Assembly: GCA_030592105.1 (NCBI GenBank)
Contig: JAUVKE010000201.1
Location: 1-5,161, forward strand
Reading direction: 5' to 3'
DNA length: 5,161 nt
DNA from: Desulfobacteraceae bacterium
GTDB lineage: Bacteria > Desulfobacterota > Desulfobacteria > Desulfobacterales > BuS5
The notes under the pieces were generated by a model. It made no database searches. It saw nothing but the letters and a program-made list of their open reading frames with translations, and was not told the DNA's origin. A program made the translations under genes and the position numbers. Of the stretch, positions 1 through 5,054 are shown piece by piece. Position 1 is the stretch's first letter. Each line of letters begins with the position of its first letter.

Positions 1-806
1 CGATCTGAATATAAAGTAAAAAGATGGCCGTTTTCGGCATTAGGGCTATCTTTTTTTGATTCCGGTGTATACATCCCGATCCCTCCATAAATCAGAGAGG
101 AAATACTCTCCACCTGTAATTTAAATCCTGAGAGATTCCCCTTAAGAGTAATGCCGCTGGCATTCCAGAATCTGGTATTTTTTTTAACAAGATGGGTATA
201 TTCAGGTTTGATGTACGCATTAATCAGAACATTTTTTTGATTCATTAAAGTGTATCCCTGAACAGAACCGATGGAAATATTTTTAAAATAAATCTGGGAA
301 CCTTTTTGAAGAGAGCCAAGGGCAGCCGTATTAAATTTTATATGGAGACCAGGGGCAGTAATGGGAACAGATGGAGAAGCATCCAGCCCAGTGAATTCTT
401 TTGCCGGAAGCTTGGAGGTGCCGGGTCTGGTTTCAATATAACTCCCTGAAAAAAGAGTGTTAACACCGCTGATTCTACCGGCAGAAATTTCCGGGCGCAC
501 AAGCCAGAACAGAGTATCTTCCACAAGACTATTTTTTGTTTTTGAATCCATTTCAATATAAAGGTCAACCCCCTTCATATTTTCATCGACTGTTACCGCC
601 ATGACCGTCCCAACAGGAATCCCCTTGTAGATTATTTGCGTTTTGCCTGGAACAACGCTTTCAGCATTTTCAAAATGAACAATTATATTAATTCCAGCAT
701 CCTTGACACCTTTGTAAATGAGCCACCCTCCTATTACAAGGGCCACAACCGGCAAAATCCAGATTGGGGATATGCTGGTTCTCTTTTTAACTAAGGGAGC
801 TTCCAT
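1..806 (-). CDS. pqiB: PqiB, MCE-domain lipid-transport protein (C-terminus cut by window edge)
   Basis: The first 268 residues of an intermembrane-transport MCE protein. A short basic N-terminus (KKR at 7-9) is followed by one transmembrane helix (about residues 14-31, ISPIWILPVVALVIGGW), which anchors the protein in the inner membrane with the rest in the periplasm. Two MCE (MlaD) domains are visible: about 38-130, with the core VHFENAESVVPGKTQIIYKG, and about 153-250, starting GLHIKFNTAALGSLQKGS. E. coli PqiB is about 546 residues with three MCE domains, so roughly half, including the third domain and the C-terminal helices, lies outside the window. The family stacks MCE rings into a tunnel for lipids between inner and outer membrane, working with PqiA and the lipoprotein PqiC. 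The ATG at 806-804 directly follows the pqiA stop and has a strong AAGGAGG site 4 bases upstream. No frameshift or internal stop is seen. Confidence 0.93.
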   Translation of the reverse strand, partial: MEAPLVKKRTSISPIWILPVVALVIGGWLIYKGVKDAGINIIVHFENAESVVPGKTQIIYKGIPVGTVMAVTVDENMKGVDLYIEMDSKTKNSLVEDTLFWLVRPEISAGRISGVNTLFSGSYIETRPGTSKLPAKEFTGLDASPSVPITAPGLHIKFNTAALGSLQKGSQIYFKNISIGSVQGYTLMNQKNVLINAYIKPEYTHLVKKNTRFWNASGITLKGNLSGFKLQVESISSLIYGGIGMYTPESKKDSPNAENGHLFTLYSD

Positions 807-1466
807 TTAACCTCCTTGATTTTGATATTCATCCCACATAAGACGCGGGTCAAAAGTGATTGCTGCAAACATGGTGGCCGCTACCACACCAGTAAAATAT
901 GTTGCAGCAGGTGCGGGTGCTATGGAGGATAGAATCCCAAAGTCAATAAATGCCTGAAGAAGTGCTATTACAAAGATATCAAGCATTGACCAGCGCCCCA
1001 CAAATTGAATAAACCTGAACATCAAAGCCCTCTGTTTTACTTTGGTTTTCCATTTAAAATGAATCGAAAAAAGTATCAGGCCAATCCCTGTAATTTTAAA
1101 AAGAGGGATCAGAATACTGGCAGTAAAAATAATTAGCCCAATCCCATAGGAACCTTCTTTAAAAAAGTATATAATCCCTTTCATTATTGTGGAATCATCA
1201 GGTACACTCATGGAATATACCCGCATAATAGGTAAGAGATTAGCAGGAAAAATAAGAATGACAGCAGTTATAAGGAGCGCCCAGGTTCGTGCAATACTGG
1301 CAGGCTTGCGAAAATGAATATTGCTGCCGCATCTTGGACATAATTTAGCTGTCACCCCATTTTTCCCCATGGGAGCAAGGATTTTATGGCACCCATGGCA
1401 CAGGGCAATTCCAGCCTTCATCCCTGTTATGTGATGCAGCTCATTTTTTTTAATGTTTTTTTTCAT
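807..1466 (-). CDS. pqiA: PqiA half-protein (second of two), integral membrane
   Basis: A 219-residue protein matching one PqiA domain. A cytoplasmic zinc-ribbon-like head carries CHGC (C23, C26) and CPRC (C43, C46). Four hydrophobic segments follow, at about 62-82, 107-135, 161-180 and 187-206. PqiA signatures visible include GRWSMLDIFVIALL (157-170) and DPRLMWD near the C-terminus. E. coli PqiA is about 417 residues with two such halves fused; by its place next to pqiB and its DPRLMWD ending, this looks like the C-terminal half. PqiA is the inner-membrane partner of the PqiB tunnel in lipid transport. It begins 11 bases after the stop of the other half and has no convincing Shine-Dalgarno, so translational coupling is likely. 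A start at Met16 (1421) is possible but has no better ribosome site. Family assignment is firm; the exact start is less so. Confidence 0.88.
   Translation of the reverse strand: MKKNIKKNELHHITGMKAGIALCHGCHKILAPMGKNGVTAKLCPRCGSNIHFRKPASIARTWALLITAVILIFPANLLPIMRVYSMSVPDDSTIMKGIIYFFKEGSYGIGLIIFTASILIPLFKITGIGLILFSIHFKWKTKVKQRALMFRFIQFVGRWSMLDIFVIALLQAFIDFGILSSIAPAPAATYFTGVVAATMFAAITFDPRLMWDEYQNQGG
811..817 (-). promoter_or_regulatory. Shine-Dalgarno of pqiB embedded in the end of pqiA
   Basis: On the minus strand AAGGAGG lies at 817-811, then TTAA, then the pqiB ATG at 806. The GGAGGT part also encodes the two terminal glycines of the preceding PqiA half, and the TAA stop touches the ATG. This fixes the pqiB start and suggests translational coupling between the two genes. 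Confidence 0.8.
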
Positions 1467-1477
1467 GTTACATTTTT

Positions 1478-2137
1478 TTAAGAAAGCCCCTTTTTTTCGA
1501 TGAGGCTCCAGAAAAGATTTTTATCCATGGCTGTTGAGGAACAAAAAGTAATAATTAATAGACCAATAAAAAAGAAAAACCCGAGTTCATATTGAATATG
1601 TACCATGTTATACATTTTAATAATTGTTACCAGGATGCCGATCATATATACATCAAGCATTTCCCACTCATCTATAAAAGAATGGCACCGCATGAACAAA
1701 GGGAGTAAATCAGAATAACGTTTTAATTTAAGGCATATAGAAATACTAAAAAGCAGCAAAAGTTTAATCAGAGGAAATAAAAGACTGGTGAATGCCACCA
1801 TTAGAGAGACGAATAAATAACCTTTATCATAAAATAGGATAACTGCATCAAAGATTGAACAGCTTTGCTTAAATCCAAAAGTGTCAAAAGTCATTAAAGG
1901 GATTAAAGAGGCTGGTAAATAGAGTAAAAGAGCGGTGATACTTAAGGCCAGTGTTCTATTGATGGAATTTTTTTTAGGCTCGTAAAGCTTGCATCCGCAC
2001 CTTGGGCAAAAAAGGGCATACCCCATATCAACATAGGGATTTTTAAAAATCAGGTCGCAATCATAACAGATTATTAATTCTGAAATATCTGTTGTTTGGA
2101 TTACAGTTTTCATTTTTGTTTGCGTATATGTTTTCAC
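1478..2137 (-). CDS. pqiA: PqiA half-protein (first of two), integral membrane
   Basis: The first gene of the apparent pqi operon, 219 residues if it begins at the GTG at 2137. The head has CYDC (C24, C27) and CPRC (C44, C47), with an extra C49, a putative metal-binding rubredoxin-like pair. Hydrophobic segments follow at about 63-82, 105-136, 160-176 and 185-200. EWEMLDVYMIGILV (157-170) aligns with the conserved MLD motif of PqiA. It pairs with the next gene to make up what is one polypeptide in E. coli. The start is uncertain: the GTG has no good Shine-Dalgarno, and an in-frame ATG at 2113 (Met9) is equally possible and leaves the CxxC head intact. Another ATG at 2141 is in a different frame. 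The gene is AT-rich, with long A/T runs, like its neighbours. Confidence 0.85.
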   Translation of the reverse strand: MKTYTQTKMKTVIQTTDISELIICYDCDLIFKNPYVDMGYALFCPRCGCKLYEPKKNSINRTLALSITALLLYLPASLIPLMTFDTFGFKQSCSIFDAVILFYDKGYLFVSLMVAFTSLLFPLIKLLLLFSISICLKLKRYSDLLPLFMRCHSFIDEWEMLDVYMIGILVTIIKMYNMVHIQYELGFFFFIGLLIITFCSSTAMDKNLFWSLIEKKGLS

Positions 2138-2171
2138 TCATACCGGATTAGAAAATTTGGCCTGGTTTTAA

Positions 2172-2220
2172 TTTGAGCAATAAATTAAGCTATAATAATC
2201 TAAAACTCGCTGTGCTCAAA
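2172..2220. repeat. 8-bp inverted repeat TTTGAGCA/TGCTCAAA around the possible pqi promoter
   Basis: TTTGAGCA (2172-2179) and TGCTCAAA (2213-2220) are perfect inverted copies with a 33-base spacer. One arm overlaps the proposed -35 and the other lies downstream of the -10. It could be an operator-like pair or part of a dispersed palindromic repeat; nothing in the window decides between them. Confidence 0.45.
2192..2219 (-). promoter_or_regulatory. possible sigma70-type promoter of the pqi operon
   Basis: On the minus strand TTGAGC (2219-2214) and TATTAT (2197-2192) are separated by 16 bases, matching 4/6 and 5/6 of the -35 and -10 consensus. This would start transcription roughly 50 bases before the first pqiA. 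The region is AT-rich, so chance matches are expected; no SoxR/SoxS-like site was recognised. Confidence 0.3.
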
Positions 2221-2233
2221 CAACCAGAGTTTT
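2202..2233. repeat. stem-loop AAAACTC/GAGTTTT
   Basis: AAAACTC (2202-2208) and GAGTTTT (2227-2233) form a 7-bp stem with an 18-base loop. The motif CTCGCTGTGCTCAAAC resembles short palindromic sequences scattered in many Desulfobacterota genomes; that resemblance is from memory and not tested. It interleaves with the TTTGAGCA dyad, so both cannot fold at once. Confidence 0.4.
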
Positions 2234-2363
2234 TAAATTTCACCATAGCTCAATTTTGGCACCTGGCGGTCAAAGTTAAACCAGCATAAAAAATTTATGG
2301 CTGTTCACAACCTGAAAATATAGACTCTGGAAGATTTTTAGGGAATAATGGCAAAAAAATAAA

Positions 2364-2371
2364 ATAAATAC
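2364..2371. repeat. left target-site duplication of the miniature element
   Basis: ATAAATAC directly abuts the left terminal repeat of the 63-bp element and is identical to the 8 bases directly after its right end. Confidence 0.8.
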
Positions 2372-2434
2372 GTAATTATTCAGCAATGCTGATTGCAGAC
2401 ACAATTCAGGCATGCATGTTAGCTGAATAGTTAC
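2372..2434. mobile_element. 63-bp miniature inverted-repeat element (MITE), IS66-type ends
   Basis: The element begins GTAATTATTCAGC (2372-2384) and ends GCTGAATAGTTAC (2422-2434), inverted repeats matching at 12 of 13 positions. It is flanked on both sides by the identical octamer ATAAATAC. Terminal GTAA and 8-bp target duplications are the established hallmarks of the IS66 family. The 37-base interior is too short to encode anything, so any movement would have relied on a transposase supplied elsewhere. A small perfect dyad, TCAGCA-A-TGCTGA (2380-2392), overlaps the inner edge of the left repeat. The intact duplication suggests the insertion is fairly recent. Assignment to IS66 rests on end sequence and duplication length only. 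Confidence 0.8.
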
Positions 2435-2442
2435 ATAAATAC
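2435..2442. repeat. right target-site duplication of the miniature element
   Basis: A second perfect copy of ATAAATAC, directly abutting the right terminal repeat. With the left copy it marks the insertion point in AT-rich intergenic DNA. Confidence 0.8.
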
Positions 2443-2506
2443 AATGATTTTAATTGAAAGGTGGCTGTTTTTTATTGTTGACCCACTAAGGAAAAACAGG
2501 GGAGTA

Positions 2507-2553
2507 TTACACCCCTCCGCTCCCAGGCAAAGCCTGGAAACGGAGGGGTATAA
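2507..2553. repeat. nested GC-rich hairpin repeat
   Basis: The outer stem is ACCCCTCCG (2511-2519) with CGGAGGGGT (2541-2549). A symmetric 3x3 internal loop (CTC/AAA) follows, then the inner stem CCAGGC (2523-2528) with GCCTGG (2532-2537) closing an AAA loop. Outside, TTA (2507-2509) and TAA (2551-2553) pair across one mismatch. It is far more GC-rich than its surroundings. No T-run follows on either side, so it does not look like an intrinsic terminator. It is more likely a dispersed REP-like repeat sitting at the 5' edge of the transposase remnant. Confidence 0.7.
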
Positions 2554-2930
2554 ACTAATTCATTTTCATGGAATCGTTGAATCCGTAGGGGCGCCCCTTG
2601 TGGGTGCCCGAAACGTGGAACAATCATCAACAATGGGCAACCACAATGGATTGCCCCTAGGGTTGATGATGTGGTGGGGCGTTTAAATCATTGACCACCA
2701 ACGCTTACATTCGAAATGTTAAAAAAAGTAATTGGCAACCGTTTAATAAAAAATTATGGCAACGCAATTATTACGAACATATTATCCGTAATGAAAAATC
2801 ATATCATCAAATATCGGAACATATTCAAACCAATCCATTGCAACGGCAGAATGATAAATACTATGTCCAAGACAGGCTATGCCCGCAACCCAAAACCAAA
2901 AATAATCAGTCCAATTTTCAAAAGAGGTAA
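2554..2930 (+). pseudogene. decayed RAYT/IS200-like (Y1, HUH) transposase remnant
   Basis: Pieces of one REP-associated transposase appear in three reading frames. From 2561 one frame reads HFHGIVESVGAPLVGAR, matching the HUH metal-binding motif and following residues (usual form MPNHFHGIV). From about 2623 a second frame reads NNGQPQWIAPRVDDVVG, resembling the usual APTxGDVVG segment. After a missing G in the G-run at 2676-2679, the third frame reads AFKSLTTNAYIRNV and continues with WQRNYYEHIIRNE (2757-2795), the block expected to hold the catalytic tyrosine, ending at TAA 2928-2930. The usual Trp in NPLxWQ is Arg. The N-terminal 80-100 residues before HxH are absent or unrecognisable; the sequence there is a GC-rich hairpin. 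The gene cannot make a working enzyme. An ATG-initiated frame at 2444-2686 is only the first piece of this remnant read through the hairpin. Confidence 0.78.
2586..2659. repeat. imperfect TAGGGGC...GCCCCTA palindrome inside the transposase remnant
   Basis: The left arm 2586-2609 (TAGGGGC...TTGTGG...TGCCC) is matched inversely by 2635-2659 (GGGCA...CCACAA...GCCCCTA), with mismatches between the conserved blocks and a 25-base spacer. In the remnant's frame the left arm encodes the residues VGAPLVGAR. A second, overlapping dyad, ATCATCAAC (2623-2631) with GTTGATGAT (2662-2670), encloses GGGCAA/TTGCCC (2635-2640, 2651-2656). The form is like REP/BIME units associated with RAYT transposases; the family link is inferred. 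Confidence 0.65.
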
Positions 2931-2940
2931 CACATTAAGT

Positions 2941-2956
2941 TTATAAAATTTTATAA
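2941..2956. repeat. perfect 16-bp AT palindrome between convergent units
   Basis: TTATAAAATTTTATAA is a perfect palindrome lying between the end of the transposase remnant (plus) and the end of the second SDR gene (minus). On the plus strand it is followed by TAGTTTTTTT. It has no GC base pairs and no loop, so it is at best a very weak terminator. Confidence 0.4.
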
Positions 2957-2973
2957 TAGTTTTTTTCCCTTTT

Positions 2974-3690
2974 CTAAAACCACGGTTCCCCTATGATCTG
3001 TCCTGTTATAATCCTGCTTTGATCTGAGGAGAGAAAAGCAGCCAGAGAAGAGATGTCCTTTGAACCTGTTAAACAGCCCAGGGGAAAGGGTGATGTGAAT
3101 ATCGACCATATATCTTTTACTGTGTACGGTTTGACAGGGAGCATTACCCCGTTCATCTGTACATTATATTTACTAAGTTCCTTTGCAACGGTTCTGATAA
3201 AGCCGTATATTCCTCCCCTTGCAGCACAATAATTGGCGCTGTAATCTGTTTCCCATCCTCCAACCGGAGAAATGCAGGTAATGGAACCGCTATTTTTTTC
3301 CTTCATGACCAGTCCTGCTGCCTTAACTATCAAAAAGAGACTTTTCATGTTTGTATTTAATACTTCCATAAAATCATCAATGGTGAGTTCTGTCAGGGGT
3401 GCTTCTTTTACTGTTCCATGGGAGGTAACAAGAATATCTATGGTTCCAAATTGTTCAACAACACTTGAAACTATATCTAAACCCCCTTTTACCGAATCCA
3501 GATTACCCTTAACCACAAGGGGCTGTATACTATATTCGGTTTCTATTTTTTCTGAAATCTTTTCTCCACTTAAGGGATCCAGATCAAAAATAGCCAGTTT
3601 TGCACCTTCGGCTGCCAGACCGGAAGCTACATAGCCGCCAAGATCATTTCCACCGCTTGTTATTAATGCAACTTTTCCTTCTAAATTCAT
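2974..3690 (-). CDS. SDR-family protein with degenerate cofactor and active-site motifs
   Basis: A full-length 238-residue Rossmann-fold SDR, last gene of the MaoC operon. The glycine motif is degenerate: TSGGNDLGG (11-19) in place of TGxxxGxG, with Ser for the first Gly and Asp for the second. The NNAG equivalent is TSHG (89-92). Asn114 (NTNMKS) and Ser141 (CISPVGG) fit the catalytic Asn and Ser. Tyr154 is present but the partner Lys is Arg158 (YCAAR). Asp36 after beta-2 would favour NAD if a nucleotide binds. The C-terminus ITGQIIGEPWF lacks the usual DGG. The ATG at 3690 has GGAGG 6 bases upstream and lies 20 bases after the preceding SDR stop. It could be a weak dehydrogenase or a pseudoenzyme subunit partnering the neighbouring SDR, as in BbsC/BbsD of anaerobic toluene degradation. 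The substrate is unknown. Confidence 0.85.
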   Translation of the reverse strand: MNLEGKVALITSGGNDLGGYVASGLAAEGAKLAIFDLDPLSGEKISEKIETEYSIQPLVVKGNLDSVKGGLDIVSSVVEQFGTIDILVTSHGTVKEAPLTELTIDDFMEVLNTNMKSLFLIVKAAGLVMKEKNSGSITCISPVGGWETDYSANYCAARGGIYGFIRTVAKELSKYNVQMNGVMLPVKPYTVKDIWSIFTSPFPLGCLTGSKDISSLAAFLSSDQSRIITGQIIGEPWF

Positions 3691-3710
3691 ATTATTCCTC
3701 CGTAAAAGCT

Positions 3711-4445
3711 TTACATGAACATGCCGCCTTCTGCATGAATGACCTGGCCTGTGATATATTTAGATTCTTCTGAAGCTAAAAAAGCAGCTACATCTCCTAT
3801 TTCCTGGGGAGGGGCCATATATCCCAGGGGGACCCGATTGGAAAATGCAGCTCTCGCGGCATCAGGTACATGGCGTAATATGGGAGTTTCCGCTGCAGGT
3901 CCTATTGCATTGGATGTTATTTTGTATTTGGCAAGTTCCCTTGCATTTGCCTTTGTCATACCTATTAAGGCTGTTTTGGCAGATGCATAATTTGAGCTTC
4001 CCATATTTCCAAGGAGACCGGCTGCTGAAATAATATTTATAATACGCCCGGATTTTCTACTGATCATTCCTTTTACAAATGCTTGAATACAGTTAAACGC
4101 TCCCACCAGATGTACTCCGAAAACAGCATCCCACTGGTCTTCGGTCATTTTTAAAACCATTGTATCCCGGGCTATACCCGCATTATTTACCACGATATCT
4201 ACTTTGTCCAGTTCGTCATAAACTGCTGTAGCCATGGCTTTTACATCATTATGATCAGAGATATCGGCTTTTACAGCTATTCCCCTTTGTCCCAGAACAT
4301 TGATATCTTTAACTGTTTTTTCTGCTTTTTCAAGATTCAGATCAACAACAGCAACAGATGCCCCTTTACGTGCGAGGGCCAGGGCTATGCCCCTGCCGAT
4401 TCCCTGGGCAGCTCCTGTAACAACAGCTACTTTTCCGTTAAGCAT
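3711..4445 (-). CDS. FabG-like SDR, probable NAD-dependent 3-hydroxyacyl-CoA dehydrogenase
   Basis: A canonical 244-residue classical SDR. TGAAQGIG (10-17) binds the dinucleotide, Asp35 at the end of beta-2 (VAVVDLN) favours NAD over NADP, and NNAG is at 87-90. Catalytic Ser140 (INIISAAG), Tyr153 and Lys157 (YASAK) are present. The fourth tetrad position, usually Asn, is His112 in VHLVGAFN. The C-terminus ITGQVIHAEGGMFM is typical of FabG-like enzymes. NAD preference and the MaoC neighbour suggest oxidation of a 3-hydroxyacyl-CoA rather than fatty-acid synthesis; the true substrate cannot be read from the sequence. The ATG at 4445 has AAGGAG 8 bases upstream. It lies 63 bases after maoC and 20 before the second SDR, so an operon is likely. 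It may form a heteromer with the degenerate SDR next to it. Confidence 0.9.
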   Translation of the reverse strand: MLNGKVAVVTGAAQGIGRGIALALARKGASVAVVDLNLEKAEKTVKDINVLGQRGIAVKADISDHNDVKAMATAVYDELDKVDIVVNNAGIARDTMVLKMTEDQWDAVFGVHLVGAFNCIQAFVKGMISRKSGRIINIISAAGLLGNMGSSNYASAKTALIGMTKANARELAKYKITSNAIGPAAETPILRHVPDAARAAFSNRVPLGYMAPPQEIGDVAAFLASEESKYITGQVIHAEGGMFM

Positions 4446-4453
4446 ATTAATTT

Positions 4454-4459
4454 CTCCTT
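4454..4459 (-). promoter_or_regulatory. Shine-Dalgarno of the FabG-like SDR
   Basis: AAGGAG on the minus strand with 8 bases to the ATG at 4445. It supports this start and independent translation despite the 63-base gap from maoC. Confidence 0.75.
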
Positions 4460-4508
4460 CAAGTGGCGCCTGAATGAAAACTATGATTTTTTCTTCAGTT
4501 CCTAAGTA

Positions 4509-4943
4509 CTATTCAGGTCTCTTATTTACCAAAACTTCTGAGCTTCCGTCTACAACAACATCACCTTTCTGGTTTTTAACAACAAGTTTTATGGATATTT
4601 TCCCCCAGTGTTTTTTTTGTTCCAATCCCGTTATTTCAAACTCCGGCTGAATTGTATCTCCAAAATATACCGGTGCTGTATAATTGAAAATATCTTTAGT
4701 GTGTGCCACTGCAGTATCTGATACAATGTTGCCAAGCTCCGGTATAGCCATACATGCGGTTAACAGGCCGTGTACAATCCTTTTCCCCCATTGGGTTTTT
4801 TTTGCATGTTCTTCATTTGTATGAAGTGGATGAAAATCACCGGTAATCCCTGCAAATTGGACAACATGGGTTTCTGTGATGGTTATTCCTTTGCCGAAAA
4901 TTTTTTCACCAACTTCAAAATCTTCAAAATATCTTCCAGCCAT
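4509..4943 (-). CDS. MaoC-like (R)-specific enoyl-CoA hydratase
   Basis: A complete 144-residue single hot-dog protein. It opens with YFEDFEVGEKIFGKGITITE, typical of MaoC/NodN-type dehydratases. The hydratase-2 motif reads AGITGDFHPLHTN (31-43), giving the catalytic pair Asp36 and His41; the usual Asn between them is His38, a common variant in stand-alone MaoC proteins. GKRIVHGLLT (53-62) is the conserved segment that follows. The family adds water across trans-2-enoyl-CoA to give (R)-3-hydroxyacyl-CoA, usually as a dimer in the cytoplasm. It heads the operon with two SDRs, so its product would pass to the neighbouring dehydrogenase. The ATG at 4943 has AAGGAG 8 bases upstream. Chain length and substrate cannot be determined; an aromatic or branched substrate is possible given the SDR pair. 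Confidence 0.9.
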   Translation of the reverse strand: MAGRYFEDFEVGEKIFGKGITITETHVVQFAGITGDFHPLHTNEEHAKKTQWGKRIVHGLLTACMAIPELGNIVSDTAVAHTKDIFNYTAPVYFGDTIQPEFEITGLEQKKHWGKISIKLVVKNQKGDVVVDGSSEVLVNKRPE

Positions 4944-4951
4944 ATGGACTT

Positions 4952-4957
4952 CTCCTT
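4952..4957 (-). promoter_or_regulatory. Shine-Dalgarno of the MaoC-like gene
   Basis: AAGGAG on the minus strand, 8 bases before the ATG at 4943; it fixes that start. Confidence 0.75.
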
Positions 4958-5015
4958 ATCATACGAATTTAATTACATGAAAAAATATCAGTAAAGCAGG
5001 ATAATATAAGTGATA

Positions 5016-5030
5016 ATTATAACTATTATA
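5016..5030 (-). promoter_or_regulatory. possible -10 region(s)/AT dyad upstream of the MaoC operon
   Basis: Two TATAAT hexamers occur on the minus strand, at 5030-5025 and 5021-5016, inside the dyad TTATAA-CTA-TTATAA. They sit about 70-90 bases before the maoC ATG, in a 111-base gap after the upstream gene. No good -35 was found at the right spacing, so this is only a candidate promoter or operator. Confidence 0.3.
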
Positions 5031-5054
5031 ACATCTGAAGTTTCACGGAAATTT

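Noticed and set aside
338..568. A 76-codon minus-strand frame beginning with TTG
   Set aside because: It overlaps pqiB in another frame; the pqiB frame runs unbroken from 806 to 1 with clear MCE domains.
2507..2553. Intrinsic terminator
   Set aside because: The stem is strong, but no T-run follows on either strand.
2444..2686. An 80-codon plus-strand frame starting just after the miniature element
   Set aside because: It reads through a GC-rich hairpin and then the HUH and GAPLVGAR part of the transposase remnant, ending at the frameshift; it is not an independent gene.
2716..2946. A 76-codon plus-strand frame over the transposase remnant
   Set aside because: Shadow of the frame containing WQRNYYEHIIRNE, which is the recognisable one.
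2138..2973. CRISPR array, tRNA or riboswitch in the long gap
   Set aside because: No regularly spaced direct repeats, cloverleaf or known aptamer core were seen; the structure there is explained by inverted repeats, the miniature element and the transposase remnant.
3272..3634. A 120-codon plus-strand frame
   Set aside because: Antisense to the degenerate SDR, with no recognisable motif; the SDR frame is full length with a good ribosome site.
2974..3690. Treating the second SDR as a pseudogene
   Set aside because: It is full length with no stop or frameshift, has a good Shine-Dalgarno and a sound SDR fold pattern; only specific motif residues differ, which fits altered function better than decay.
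3739..4033. Two overlapping plus-strand frames
   Set aside because: Both are antisense shadows of the FabG-like SDR.
4251..4994. Plus-strand frames at 4251-4505 and 4770-4994
   Set aside because: Antisense to the FabG-like SDR and the MaoC gene; no ribosome site or domain.
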